Position numbers and translations under genes: made by a program. Below the pieces are notes generated by a model. That model was not told the DNA's origin. It worked only from the letters and a program-made list of their open reading frames with translations, and ran no database searches. Below, piece after piece: positions 13,247-26,264 of a DNA stretch of 64,000 nt. Positions within the stretch are counted from its first letter, which is position 1, and every line of letters starts with the position of its first letter. The DNA is from Paraspadella gotoi. Its lineage: Eukaryota > Chaetognatha. The stretch spans positions 2,801,631 through 2,865,630 of the forward strand of contig CM119267.1 of NCBI GenBank assembly GCA_051294375.1, in the 5' to 3' direction.

Positions 13247-14312
13247 TTTCTCTCTTTCGGCGTCGTTATTCTATTTTCCGAAAGTAAACAGAAGAGGCCC
13301 TTCCTAATTATCGAAAGCGTCATGTAACGTCTTCAATAAAATCGTTAATATATTGCGATTTATATTTATAATGTCTGCCATATAATACTCAATGCGCGTT
13401 TGATTTAGAGGTTGAGGAAATTTATCCTCTTTTAATTTTTACAATAAACTTTTTACCGTCTATTCGATGTAAAATTTTTAATAATAACACAATTAAATCA
13501 GCTCATCGTTTGATATTTTTGATCAGAATTACTGGAGGGTGATTTAATGATGATTTAATGAGACGGACGGCTTATTTTTTCAGGACGTTTGTTCTTTAAT
13601 ATCAGCCAAAAAGCCGACTCTCACCGAATTTACTCTCTCTCTCTTTCTCTCTCTCTCCTCTCTCTCTCCTCTCTCTCTTTTCTCTGCCTTGGTCGACAAC
13701 ATATTTCCGAGACCATAACAATTTCGATCATTCAAGTCTGAAAACAGATTAGTTCATCTTTTCTATTCACTTCTGCCCCTCACCCCAAAAACGCCTCAGC
13801 CGCCCTCTTCCCGCCCTTCCAATTTACGCATCTTATCCTTCGACTCTGAGAAGTCGATGTTAAGACTTAACGACTTCATGGAAAGAAGTGTTGACGAAGC
13901 TAAAAGACGATAACATAAAGAAAGGGACTCTAGTCGGGCATTGCTATAAGTTCACCCCGCCTAAAACCATGACGCTTACAGTCGTGACCCGGTGGCTCGC
14001 TGACCATTAGTTAGCGAGATCGATCTCCAAGGATACCTACCCTGCGGGAAGAGTAAGGACCGCTGTAAACCCTCAAGCCTGTCTTTACATACATTCTTTA
14101 GTACCTAAAATCCTTGATCGATTCAATGCTTTCAATGTTTTCAACTTTCTTTACTTAATTTTGTTGAACTAAAAATACAGAAAGGTTAGTTTAAAAACGT
14201 TTTTTAAGAAAAGGATGGAAATATTTCTAAAAGTTTTGTTTACAAACAAAGTCGTTAAGTTCTTTGCTTTGCGTTTAAGACTGACCCCCATCACTCTTAA
14301 TAAGAAAGAGAG

Positions 14313-15812
14313 AGATTGCATAAATGTTATAGATTAGGTTAAGCATTTGATAAAGGATATAATTAAACATTAAGATTAAAATTTAAATTATTGTATTTAG
14401 AGTTATCGTAGTATATATATGAAAAGCATCAGAAACCTTAGACTTAGAGAATGTTTTGTTACCCTGACATTTATAATATTTTCAAAATTATCATGAACGA
14501 TTCATGAAACGTTTAACTTTGACGAAAAAATAAAGTTTTTGTCTTATTTCTATAAAAATATAAGAAATAATCTCGTATTAGTTTCTTCACGTTAACGTCT
14601 TAATTCTTCTGTTTTTTTTTTTTTTTTTTTATTTTTGTTGCTGATGTATGCTACTGTATCATTATTGATATGAAATAAAATTCTCATAATGTTGAAGTAT
14701 AGACATCGTTTTATGAGGTTAACACATATTATTTAGTTAAAATATTTTAGTTAATATTGCTTAACCATAATTTATTTACTTAAAATAAAAAGAGGAAAAT
14801 GAGGAAATTTAGGAAGTAGAAACCGAAATTGGGCTGATTTCGGAAATTAGTGCCCAAAGGTTCTCCAAGAGAAATTTTCTTAGCGAGAAGACGGACTCCG
14901 GACCGGTTTCCGACTCTGTGACGTTTCAATCTACGAGTTGACGATCGAAAGTGACATCCATCGGACGCAAGAGCTGATTCGAGGCGCCGGGATTCCAGGA
15001 AGAGGAGCGAAGGAATAGGAGCGAGAGAAAGTGGTAGATGAGGAGCGAGAAAAGAGGAACGGAAATGAGGCGGGCAGGACTGCCAGGAGTCCGGGTGACT
15101 GCCAATTGTAGTTATTATTACGTTATTATCATTATTACGTGCGTATTGGCATAACTTTTTGATCTTTTCTTAATATATGATGAGTTTTAAGTGATCGACC
15201 GACCGAAATTGAGTTTTACGCGATGCGCGCCGCATTGAAAAGCGAAAAACTCGTGAGACAAATGATCATCCGAATCTTCGACCTCGAAAGCTTTTTTTCG
15301 ATTCGGTTAACGCGAATAGAGGGCGCCTTTCGCGAGGCCGATGAGGGGTGAGGGGGAGCTGGTGAAGGGGGGAAGTGGGTAGGGAGCGAGGTGAGAGAAC
15401 CAACGAAACTAAAAGTATTAGAAATTGTGTGAGATTATAACTTAAGTAAAATAACTAAAAATAAGAATCATATTAAAAAAAGAAAGTGAAATCGCTAAAC
15501 TAAAGTCAATATAGTATTGTGAGCTCTAAAGTAATTATTTTAGCCACTAATGTTAAAACAGAAAAGCACAAACGAATCTATTAATAGAATATTCTCTCTC
15601 TCTCTCTCTCCGTTCTTTCTCTCTCTCTTCTCTCTCCTCTCTCATCGGTCTCTCTCTCTCTATCTCCCTTCTCCCCTCTCCCCTTACTCACTCTCCCCCA
15701 CCCCCCCCGCCCCAACATGCCCGCCCGTCTCAATGTTGGTTCGGGCTCCCGTGTCGATTAATATTCTTAACAAAACAAAACTTTTTCGAACGAAATTTCG
15801 AGTATAAATTAT
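14313..15812 (+). repeat. Noisy copy of 16190-17665 (probable gap-fill artefact)
   Basis: Collinear over its whole length with 16190-17665, from AAATGTTATAG to CGAGTATAAATTAT, differing almost only by one- to three-base indels. A 25-N gap (15957-15981) lies between the copies. The pair includes a CpG-rich block (14870-15110 and 16690-16940) and a CT microsatellite. No coding signal in either copy. Confidence 0.85.
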
Positions 15813-16189
15813 GCGTGTCCGTTCGCAGCTGCAAATTATGCGACCTGGCTAAGGATTTCGGCCCGGGCAAGAAAGGAACGAAATCCTATGATGGGTGTGT
15901 TTGCGCGCGTTCCGGAGTGTTTGGATGGCATTTACTGAGTAAAGAAAATCTACCTGNNNNNNNNNNNNNNNNNNNNNNNNNGCGATGGGGGTCAGTCGAT
16001 CGATGGTTCCGCCCCCATTTCCCAAAAAATGACGGGGTTATGATTTTCTGAGCGAGTTCGGCCGTATTTTACAAAAGCTCCCCTTTTCAGCTAATTTTTT
16101 TTAAGATTAAAATTATAGGTATAAAGAGATATAAAATTAGATTAGGTTAGGTTTATTGGTAAGAGTATTATGTATGTATTAGGGTTCGG

Positions 16190-17665
16190 GATAAATGTTA
16201 TAGTTAGGTTAAGCATTGATAAAGGATTAATTAAACATTAAGATTAAATATTTAAATTATTGTATTAGAGTTATCGAGTATATATATGAAAGCATCAGAA
16301 ACCTTAGACTTAGAGAATGTTTTGGTTACCCTGACATTTATAATATTTTCAAAATTATCATGAACGATTCATGAAAACGTTTAACTTTGACGAAAAAATA
16401 AAGTTTTGTCTTATTTCTATAAAATATAGAAATAATCTCGTAATATCTTTCACGTTAACGTCTTAATTCTGTTTTTTTTTTTTTTTTATTTGTTGGCTGA
16501 TGTATGCTACTTGATCATTATTGATATGAAATAAAATTCTCATAATGTTGAAGTATAGACATCGTTTTATGAGGTTAACACATAGTATTTAGTTAAAATA
16601 TTTTAGGTTAATATTGCTTAACCATAATTTATTTACTTAAAATAAAAGAGCGAAAATGAGAGAAATTTAGGAAGTAGAAACCGAAATTGGGCTGATTTCG
16701 GAAATTAGTGCCCAAGGTTCTCCAGAGAGATTTTCTTAGCGAGAAGACGGACTCCGACGCGGTTTCGACTCTGTGACGTTTCAATCTACGAGTTAGATCG
16801 ATCGAAAGTGACATCCATCGGACGCAAGAGCGATTCGAGGCGCCGGGAATTCCAGGAAGAGGACGAAGGAATAGGAGCGAGAGAAAGTGGTATGAGAGAG
16901 GGAGCGAGAAAGAGGAACGAAATGAGGCGGGCAGGACTGCCAGGAGTCCGGGTGACTGCCATTGTATGTATTATTACGTTATTATCATTATTACGTGCAA
17001 TATTGGCATAACTTTTTGATCTTTTCTTAATATATGATGAGTTTTAAGTGATCGACCGACCGAAATTGAGTTTTACGCGATGCGCGCGCATTGAAAAGCG
17101 AAAAACTCGTGAGACAAATGATCATCCGAATCTTCGACCTCGAAAGCTTTTTTTCGATTCGGTTAACGCGAATAGAGGGCGCCTTTCGCGAGGCCGATGA
17201 GGGGTGAGGGGGGCTGGGAAAGGGAGGGGAAGTGGGTAGGGAGCGAGGTGAGAGAACCAACGAAACTAAAAGCGATTTAGAAATTGTGTGAGATTATAAC
17301 TTAAGTAAAATAACTAAAATAAGATCATTTAAAAAAATGAAAGTGAAAGTCGCTAAACTAAGTCAATATATTATTGTAGCTCTAAAGTAATTATTTTAGC
17401 CACTAATGTTAAAACAGAAAAGCCACAAACGAATCAATTAATAGAATATTCTCTCTCTCTCTCTCTCCTTCTTCTCTCTCTCTCTTCTCTCTCTCTCTCT
17501 CGTCTCTCTCTCTCTCTTCTCTCCTCTCCCCTCTCCCCTTGCTCACTCTCCCCCACCCCCCCCCCCCCAACTGCCCGCCCGTCTCAATGTTGGTTCGGGC
17601 TCCCGTGTCGATTAATATTCTTAACAAAACAAAACTTTTTCGAACGAATTTCGAGTATAAATTAT
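16190..17665 (+). repeat. Cleaner partner of 14313-15812
   Basis: Second member of the pair, with fewer homopolymer and microsatellite irregularities. No gene seen. Confidence 0.8.
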
Positions 17666-19659
17666 CTCTCTCCTCGCCACAACATTTTTTTGGGGGTCAG
17701 AAGCTCTTAGATAAAGGGGCGTTGTTTCTTGAGATAATATGCCTTTTCATGAACCTCTTTCTCTCTCTCTCTAGATCTCTCCCTCTCTATTTCGCTCTCT
17801 ATCTCACACTCTCTCTTTCTTCGTACTTAGAAAGGGGTCCTTTTATCTCAATTAAACAGTTACAAAACTTATTATATCAATTTATTGATAGGAAGGGAAG
17901 TGTAACGCTGAAAGTTGATACCCCGTGTCCGATCGCGAATGACACAAAAACACTCCCGATCATTTCTTACTAGTTTTTTTTTAAATAAAAGTTATTTCAT
18001 AATTATTTTATATCCTAAAAAAATACATCTAAAATATGATTTAGCTTATCTTATGATTTAAAACTTTTAACTGGAATATGCTCTGCCTTTGTCTGCTCCG
18101 AAAGGCTTTTTCCATAATTTTAATATAGTAAATAAGTTAAAAATGAATTAAGTTGATATAAAAAACAGTTCTCGAATTTGTATGAATGATGACTGTGGAG
18201 AATTACCGTAGAATTAGATTGTAAACATTGCTTTTTGTGAAATGTAGATTTACATGTGGTATATGTGGGTGACTTTTACATAATTTCCTTCTTCCTTCTA
18301 TTACTCTTCTTTCTTTACCATCTTATCTTCCCTTGAGTGGCTTATGCTTTTTTATCTCTTCTCTTATCTCTTGACATCCCACAGTTTAGTGTTGACCAGA
18401 TTTTCAAGTTCAGATGGCAGCCGGGTGGAGTTTAAAAACATCCTCGGTACGCATTCGCCGGCCCGCGACAGTAGGAGAGAGAGAGAGAGATAGAGAGAGA
18501 GGAGGAAGAAGAGGAGAGAAGAAGAGAGAGAGGAGGAGAGAGAGGAAAATGGCAAGATATTTCTTCACGAAAAAGAAAAGAATTTTGTGAAATATTTTCG
18601 AACTTGAAGTGAGTAATGGAAGCGCCCCGCGGAAGAATGAGATTTCAACAAACAAAAGAGCATGGCAGTTGTTTTTTTTTTTTTCTTTTTCATTTTTTAA
18701 TTTTCTTTTTCGCTTTCGAACCTTGAATAAGGAAGAAGAGGGGCGCAATCTAGCGGCGGCCGAGTGAAGCGTGGGTGAAGGACTCGGGGGACGTGGGGAA
18801 ACGAGGTTTATGAGTTGAAGTAGAAAATATCGTGAGAGAGAGAGAGAGAAAAAGGAATAAAAAAACTTTAGAGGAAGTTTGGTAGAATTTCACTGCCTTT
18901 GCTATTGACGTGAAGGTGTTTCGAAAAAGGCATTCTCTTATACGTTATTGATTACAAGCATCTTGGGGTTTGAACGGGCAGCGGCCGAGTTATGAACGCC
19001 AGTAGCTTGCCAGTTTACGAAGGGGCCCTTCAATCGTTAAAAAGTAATATTCGGGTCGGGGAAGGTGGGAAACATTCGGAGTTCTAATTGCGAAGTGAGG
19101 AAGGGGGGCCGAGAAGGGCGGGGCGGCAGGTAAAAAGTTAAAGCGCCGCATTTAGAGAATCTCAGGGATTGAGAGGGAGAAGGATCAGAGAAGTTAAAGG
19201 CATACTTGCGAAGCATCCAAGCTAAGATGATTTAGGACGGCTGAAGTGTTGTAATTTTGGGCTTAGGATTGGTAAGAAAATGTATTTAATTGAAAGCGCG
19301 TTGTGAAGAACGAATGGCAAAACCTGATGAAAGTTGGCAGTGTTTGAAGGGTAAGGAGATATATCGAGTAAACTTGCGTAGATAGTTTGGAGTTGTTTGT
19401 GACCGTGGACAAATTGGAGAGGCAGAAGAGAGAAGCTATTTTCCTTATTTTTAGAAAAAATATATTGTCTAATGTGGTATTGAGTCTATGATCGCTTATT
19501 ATCAATTAGTTTTATGAGTTTGTAAACAATTTTTAAATCAAATGTTGTGCGTCTGTAATGTCTTTGATGCTCGAAGTGACGAAAAAGTATTTTCCTTTTT
19601 ACGAGAGTGGTAAACAAGTTAGAAAAAAAACCATTATGGATGGAGTTACAGTATGAAGT

Positions 19660-19880
19660 GTAGTGTACGTAATAGGCTGTGATTGAAAGCTACCCTAGTG
19701 GAATTAGCTAACAACGCCAATAATAAAAGATTAGACATTCTTTCCCCTGATAGACTGGTTTAAAGAACTCCGTCCCTCCTTACCAGATAGATAGTAACAT
19801 AGCAGGACGCCGTAAGCTTTGCAATCAAAGACTCTCTTCAATTGAATAACTCCCTGAGGAGTCCCTGGCTATTCTCTTAT
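19660..19880 (-). repeat. Transposon family A, diverged fragment copy
   Basis: Shares ACATAGCAGG, AAGCTTT.CAATCAA, GACTCTC and a final GGCT.TTC.CTATC.ATGAAG with 60880-60990, in the same order. More diverged than the other copies, with several small insertions. Confidence 0.5.
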
Positions 19881-20738
19881 CCATGAAGCGGTATAACGTT
19901 ATTATAAACTGTTTAAATTGTATAGAATCGTATCATTGTTCGCACTTACAACGCTGGAATGCAATCACATGCGCTCAACGACTCCGTCTCTCGATCGAAC
20001 GATAAAGGCTTCCGCTTTCGATCGCAACAAAAGGAAAAAGAAAAAAAAAAGAAAATACGAACCCGTATTGATTCAAGAAGGTTGTTGTCGTTGTCGTCGT
20101 TGTTATTGTATTCTTTCTTCGTCTCTTTCTCGTAATAAAAACAAAGTATTTGTTTTCTTCGTAGTCGTCGTCGTCGTCGTCGCGTTTAAAGTTTTGTGTG
20201 TGAGTAATTCCGAGTTATGGCGTTGATCACTTCGTAGAATTAACAAAATTAATCTTGAATTTAAAGACAATACAAGATGCATACAAAACTTACAAGTGAT
20301 TCCGCCGTAAAAAAATATTTTTTTTATAGTTTTAATGGTTTTAAACTAATGAAATTGTTAGAGAGGAAACATGTCCGCCTTGTCCGTCTAAGAAAATTGT
20401 TAGAGTGAAAACATGTCCGCCTTGTCCGTCTAAGAAAAATAAATCTGCATTTAGCATCTTCGTTCATGGAAATAGGATAATGATCTCGAGATGAAAGCCT
20501 CACTTGATCGAATAACGAAGACCTCACCTGTCCTCACCCTGTACTCGAGCTAAGTTCACGAATTCCCGATCGATCGAAAGGCGCGAAAGGGCGAGTCAAC
20601 CTCGTTATCGATCCGATGTGACCACAAAAATATTAAAAGCTCCTTAATGGGTTCGGGTAGAATTTTTGAAGCCCGGAATAATAAATGGTGAACAGATTTG
20701 AAATCAACGATTCCTCGACGCCACGCGAAATGAGGGCG

Positions 20739-20853
20739 ACGACGGCGGCGACGACGGCGACGACGACGACGCCGTCCAAAATGGTCACAATGATGGAGAC
20801 GAACCCCGGATATTCGAGGTCGCGCCAATCTTCGAGAAAAAGGTTAGAGGACA

Positions 20854-20890
<37 letters not shown>
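20739..20890 (+). repeat. GAC-type trinucleotide repeats
   Basis: GGCGACGACGGCGACGACG-type run at 20739-20772 and a purer (GAC)n at 20851-20890, just before the 957-base gap. Similar runs: 11685-11760 and 30356-30379. Confidence 0.8.
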
Positions 20891-20982
20891 TTTTGAACTC
20901 AAAAACTTCTTTTGATAAGAATCACCTGAAAGCCGCCGCCTTAGACGTCGTCCAACAAAGGATCTTCTTGACCTCATATCTC

Positions 20983-21939
20983 NNNNNNNNNNNNNNNNNN
21001 NNNNNNNNNNNNNNNNNNNNNNNNNNNNNNNNNNNNNNNNNNNNNNNNNNNNNNNNNNNNNNNNNNNNNNNNNNNNNNNNNNNNNNNNNNNNNNNNNNNN
21101 NNNNNNNNNNNNNNNNNNNNNNNNNNNNNNNNNNNNNNNNNNNNNNNNNNNNNNNNNNNNNNNNNNNNNNNNNNNNNNNNNNNNNNNNNNNNNNNNNNNN
21201 NNNNNNNNNNNNNNNNNNNNNNNNNNNNNNNNNNNNNNNNNNNNNNNNNNNNNNNNNNNNNNNNNNNNNNNNNNNNNNNNNNNNNNNNNNNNNNNNNNNN
21301 NNNNNNNNNNNNNNNNNNNNNNNNNNNNNNNNNNNNNNNNNNNNNNNNNNNNNNNNNNNNNNNNNNNNNNNNNNNNNNNNNNNNNNNNNNNNNNNNNNNN
21401 NNNNNNNNNNNNNNNNNNNNNNNNNNNNNNNNNNNNNNNNNNNNNNNNNNNNNNNNNNNNNNNNNNNNNNNNNNNNNNNNNNNNNNNNNNNNNNNNNNNN
21501 NNNNNNNNNNNNNNNNNNNNNNNNNNNNNNNNNNNNNNNNNNNNNNNNNNNNNNNNNNNNNNNNNNNNNNNNNNNNNNNNNNNNNNNNNNNNNNNNNNNN
21601 NNNNNNNNNNNNNNNNNNNNNNNNNNNNNNNNNNNNNNNNNNNNNNNNNNNNNNNNNNNNNNNNNNNNNNNNNNNNNNNNNNNNNNNNNNNNNNNNNNNN
21701 NNNNNNNNNNNNNNNNNNNNNNNNNNNNNNNNNNNNNNNNNNNNNNNNNNNNNNNNNNNNNNNNNNNNNNNNNNNNNNNNNNNNNNNNNNNNNNNNNNNN
21801 NNNNNNNNNNNNNNNNNNNNNNNNNNNNNNNNNNNNNNNNNNNNNNNNNNNNNNNNNNNNNNNNNNNNNNNNNNNNNNNNNNNNNNNNNNNNNNNNNNNN
21901 NNNNNNNNNNNNNNNNNNNNNNNNNNNNNNNNNNNNNNN
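20983..21939. other. Assembly gap of 957 N
   Basis: Largest gap. Other sized gaps: 2376-2533, 3556-3751, 4164-4369, 11975-12196, 22412-22637, 25830-25997, 28801-28997, 29953-29996, 30688-30913, 32452-32659, 36141-36332, 36561-36941 and 45035-45337. Gaps of exactly 25 N: 11145-11169, 15957-15981, 28552-28576, 35060-35084, 44445-44469, 47982-48006 and 48796-48820. Many sized gaps begin or end in microsatellite. Confidence 1.
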
Positions 21940-22637
21940 TGAGTATCAATATTAAATTTTATTTTTATTTTTCAAGACGTGACGCTTCGCATGTCTTTGT
22001 TCTTTGCAAAATATATTTTATAATTTTAAAAGATATTAATACCGCATACACGAATATTTGTGGTCGCGATTTGCGATTGTAAATTCTGATAAATTCTCGT
22101 TTGATAAAAGTGAGGTTTTACTGGACTTTCTTTAGCTTTACAGATTATTTTGTTATTTTGTTTAATCTTGCGCAGAATCGAACTAGGATTTTGGAAATTT
22201 TCAAAAGGCTTTTCTCAACTCGGGCAACTAGAACAGATGGACTTCCGCGATTATTGAAATGAACACAAAAAAAAGGAAAAGAAAAGAAAAACATTGGATC
22301 GTTTATATCGTAATGAGGATTAAGCAAACTGGATTGAATCTGTGTCACAAACGAATAGAGAAAAAAAATAAAGCGCGGGATACGACGCCTCACGCGAAGA
22401 AAGAAAGAAAGNNNNNNNNNNNNNNNNNNNNNNNNNNNNNNNNNNNNNNNNNNNNNNNNNNNNNNNNNNNNNNNNNNNNNNNNNNNNNNNNNNNNNNNNN
22501 NNNNNNNNNNNNNNNNNNNNNNNNNNNNNNNNNNNNNNNNNNNNNNNNNNNNNNNNNNNNNNNNNNNNNNNNNNNNNNNNNNNNNNNNNNNNNNNNNNNN
22601 NNNNNNNNNNNNNNNNNNNNNNNNNNNNNNNNNNNNN

Positions 22638-22674
<37 letters not shown>

Positions 22675-22989
22675 ACAAAAAATCCGTCGCTATTGTTGCC
22701 TCAACTTGTCGGTTTTGGCGACTTTTCAAAAGAAAATATGGATTCGCTCTTTTTGTACATTTTGCATCAGATAGATTTAAAGAGAGCAGACGATTACAAG
22801 AGCGGAGAAATGAAAATATTAATTATGTAAACCCTCGTTTTCTTTTCTTGTCTTTTTATCTCTCCTAGTTATGATTAATTATTTTCTGACAGCTATTTTA
22901 TAATTAGCTTGAAAAAGGGTTACTCCTTGAACTTTGCGCTCCTCAGACATAGTTATTAATATAAAAAATGTTAAAATTTTAAAAGAAAA

Positions 22990-22993
22990 AGGA

Positions 22994-23085
<92 letters not shown>

Positions 23086-23088
23086 AAA
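22990..23088 (+). repeat. (GAAA)n microsatellite
   Basis: Nearly perfect GAAA array of about 24 units, ~0.8 kb upstream of the T-box start codon. Confidence 0.95.
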
Positions 23089-23337
23089 CAAACAAAGGAA
23101 AATGAATGAAATAATAAATGAATAATTTTAAAGAATCAATCAATAAAGAAATTATTGAATGAACGATTTTATAAATCTCATACAGAAAATGAAAAAGGCA
23201 AAAAGGTCCAAACGAAACTCATTCCGATTTTTTTTTTCCGAATGGAAAAATCGTCCGTTTCGACGTGTCGATTCGTCGTCGTTCGTCTCGCCGTCGTTTT
23301 CGTCGTCGTTCCCCGCTACGAACACCGTCCCTCTTCC

Positions 23338-23425
23338 GATTGGTCAACGAGATCGGGAAGAGGAAGAGGCTGGCGGACTTCGAGTCGCTGATTGGTCGAC
23401 GAGACGGGGAAGAGGAAGAGGAGCG
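23338..23425 (+). promoter_or_regulatory. Duplicated CCAAT-box (NF-Y type) segment upstream of the T-box gene
   Basis: Inverted CCAAT boxes (ATTGG) occur at 23339-23343 and 23391-23395, 52 bp apart. Each lies in a near-duplicate unit of about 34 bp: GATTGGTC.ACGAGA followed by GGGAAGAGGAAGAGG. The surrounding 23250-23480 is CpG-rich, unlike the AT-rich flanks. About 500 bp upstream of the start codon, this is a reasonable proximal promoter candidate for the T-box gene. The role is inferred; no TATA box is evident. Confidence 0.45.
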
Positions 23426-23925
23426 ACGATCGTGGCCTCCCAGATTGTCCGCCGTATATTTCGTATCCCACACGAAGAGAGAGAGCGAGCGATGAGAATC
23501 GACGGAGATTTTGTTTAAAAAAATACTATCAGATCTCTCTTTCTCTCTCCAGCTCACTTTTACTCTCTTGCTCTGTCTCTATCTCGCTGCCGAAAGGGAA
23601 CGCGACAATAGCGTCGCTCTTCCTATCCACGAATGCGCCTCCCACTCGCGCTAAAGACGCGTCGTATCTGAAAAGAAAAAAATCTTAAAAAAGGTGAAAG
23701 CTTCTTCTCTCTTCATTCGTTCTCTCACTTCCTACTTCGTTCTCTCTATCTTCATCCTGACAGCGAAAAACAAACTTAATCTTAAGCGGCTACGAACAAA
23801 AAAAAAAACTCTACTTATTTTCATCTTTTCCTCAACATCCAATTCGTTGATTCGTTGATCCGTTTGCTGCTTCGAACGCGTCTTCAATATACCCTTCCAT
23901 CGGCGTCGAAGCCCCCGTCTCTTCA

Positions 23926-24740
23926 ATGCCCGGCCTCTTCGATTCGCCCGTCGAGTCGCGGACGTCCTCCCTCCAGCATTTCGTCCACTCGGGCAGCCCG
24001 TCCCTCCGCCGCCCTTCGCCAACGACGAGTTTCGACGACGCCGCCGCCACTGACGCCGCCTCTTCAGACTCGGCGTCTCCCCCGCTCGATCTTTGTGGTC
24101 GCCCGTCATCTTCGTCACCCGTCTCCGTGATGACGTCAAGTTTCGGCGCCTCCTACGGCACCACGCCTTTGTTGTCGCCGGCATCTTCTTCGCATCACAC
24201 CGGCGGACCCTCGCCACCTGCACCTGTCATGGTTCGCGCCCCCAACGTGGCGCCACCTGGTTGCACCGACTTTTCGATGAAAAACATTCTCACCTCAGCG
24301 GCGGCAGCCGTCGTCGCCGGTAGCCCGCCGCTGCCGCCCTCGTACTTTCCTACTCTTCACGCGTTGCACGCCGCGCACGCCGCCGCCGCCGCGCACGCCG
24401 CCGCGTCGGGAGGCGTCCCCGGTGGACCCAACGCAGCCCTGGTCTCTCCCCACGGTCATCCCCACCATCCCCATCTGAAAGGCCTCGCCAACCACCCCGC
24501 CCTGGGGCCTTTCGGGTCTCACGCCGGGTCGCTGGGTGACCTCATCGCCGCCCAGCAGCAAGCGGCGCTCTGCGCTGCCGCGGCGGCCGCCGCTTCCCGG
24601 ATCCCTCGCCCTCTGGCGCCGCCCGAACCTATGACCCCCGACGACGTTCACGATGACCCAAAGGTGGAACTCGACTCGAAGGATTTGTGGGAGCGGTTCC
24701 ACAATCTTGGGACCGAGATGGTCATCACCAAATCTGGAAG
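23926..24740 (+). CDS. Tbx2/3: Tbx2/3-class T-box repressor, exon 1 (N-terminus and start of T-box)
   Basis: First coding exon of a nuclear sequence-specific DNA-binding regulator of the Tbx2/Tbx3/omb subfamily, a family of mainly transcriptional repressors in development. It encodes residues 1-271 plus two bases of codon 272. The frame has a TGA at 23848-23850 and no other ATG before 23926, so M1 is the first possible start unless an upstream exon exists. The N-terminus is Ser/Pro/Ala/His-rich with several poly-Ala runs. F116-L122 reads FSMKNIL, an eh1-like Groucho-binding motif, followed by a PP.YFPTL segment that resembles the conserved vertebrate Tbx2/3 N-terminus. The T-box begins near D243-P245 ([20 protein letters not shown]) and runs to [11 protein letters not shown] strong donor, AAG|GTAAGT, ends the exon in phase 2. 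Downstream in-frame ATGs (residues 69 and 102) are possible alternative starts. Subfamily identity is very secure from the T-box. Confidence 0.95.
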
Positions 24741-25252
24741 GTAAGTCACGTGACAGTGAAAGAAAGTATCTTTAGTAATTGATGAAGAAAACGCGAAAAA
24801 GATGGAGCGACAATTTTCTTATTTTATCATTAAAAAATTGTTCATTTATTTTCATCTTCGACCCCAAAAGCAACTTGTCACTCACTTAACGCGATATTAA
24901 CCGCCAGGTGCAAAGTTTGGGAGAAATTAACTAATTAAATTAAAAGTTAAAATACGGTTTTAAACAAAATCGATGCTCCCTTGTTTTATGAGTTTTTTTT
25001 TTCCTCTCTCCGTCACAGTTCGACGCGCGAATTCATCTTTTTTTCCGTTAATTTAATTAAAATAGATATTTTTTTTGGACGAGGGGGGGGGAGAGAGTTA
25101 TTTATGGCGGGTTATACTTTTGGTGGCGTTCAATGATTCTAACGCGCCTCGCTAAATTACTTGGCAAAGTTACTCACCGACGCTAAGGCGCCATTTTCTT
25201 TCGCCGCGGTCGAAGAACCCCCCAAAAAATTTATAACTGAGTCATTGCTTAT

Positions 25253-25291
<39 letters not shown>

Positions 25292-26264
25292 AATTTTAAT
25301 TCTCATTTCCAATTTCAGAATCAGAAATAAAAAAATGTGAGTCAGACAAATCCAATCAGTCGCTCTCTACAGTTTTTCGCTGTTTCTTCAGCGTCTTTTT
25401 TTTTTTTGTCTTGTTTCTTAATTTAGTCTTCAGTTCCATTATTTTCTCAGATTATTTTCTGAATCCAAAAATTCAATTCAGATTAATTTTATTTTTCTTT
25501 TTCACATACGATCTTTCTTTTTTCTTTCTTTTATTCTTTTTTTTCTTTAAATCTTTCCTCTCTTTTTTCTCCTCTTACACCTTTAACCCAACTTTCCTAC
25601 TTTCAACACTTTGTAATCCTTTTTTCCAATTTCCACCAAGAATCGAACGAATGTTAATTTTCTCGGTGCAGATTTTTTCATTTCAGTCGAGATTTGTCAT
25701 CTTTCAACGCAAATAGCGACGATGAGCGAAGAGGCGTTTAGAACCGATATCATTGCATGGAATCTTGATGGATATCTCTTATTCAATCTTCATTGATAAT
25801 ATTGCCATTTAATCGATTAGAGAGAGACGNNNNNNNNNNNNNNNNNNNNNNNNNNNNNNNNNNNNNNNNNNNNNNNNNNNNNNNNNNNNNNNNNNNNNNN
25901 NNNNNNNNNNNNNNNNNNNNNNNNNNNNNNNNNNNNNNNNNNNNNNNNNNNNNNNNNNNNNNNNNNNNNNNNNNNNNNNNNNNNNNNNNNNNNNNNNTGA
26001 GGAGGACGAGTAAGTTCTCGTTTGACGCCCGACTTCCACGCCTCGGACGCCGCTTAAGAGATGTGTCCACTTTTATTCGCGGCCTCTTTACCACTTTTTT
26101 CTCTTCCCTCGGTGGTGGTGGTTGTAATTGTCGCTTGAAGACGGCGGCGGCTGCGGCGTCTCCCGCGGCGCGGTCAAACTCACACAGCGTGACGCCGTCG
26201 CTGACGCCGCTACTTTGGGTTTCAGGACACCGACGTCGTCTTTAGCCCCGAATGGTCGAGTCAC

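Larger units (their letters stand above)
1..23250. other. 5' flank with no recognisable gene
   Basis: No exon with coding character plus splice sites was found. 1-2797 is T/C- and A-rich unique sequence. 2798-5400 holds family A copies, inverted trinucleotide arrays and the tRNA-like relic. 5500-6400 is purine-rich. 6400-17665 is dominated by the two duplicated blocks. 17666-19650 and 19890-20730 show nothing recognisable. 21940-22990 is AT-rich around a gap. Confidence 0.6.

Noticed and set aside
20633-21949. A 438-codon minus-strand open frame and a 349-codon plus-strand frame
   Set aside because: Both owe their length to the 957-base N gap and to GAC repeats; no real sequence supports a protein.
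24295-24702. Antisense 135-codon frame over T-box exon 1
   Set aside because: A shadow of GC-rich coding sequence; the sense strand carries the conserved T-box.
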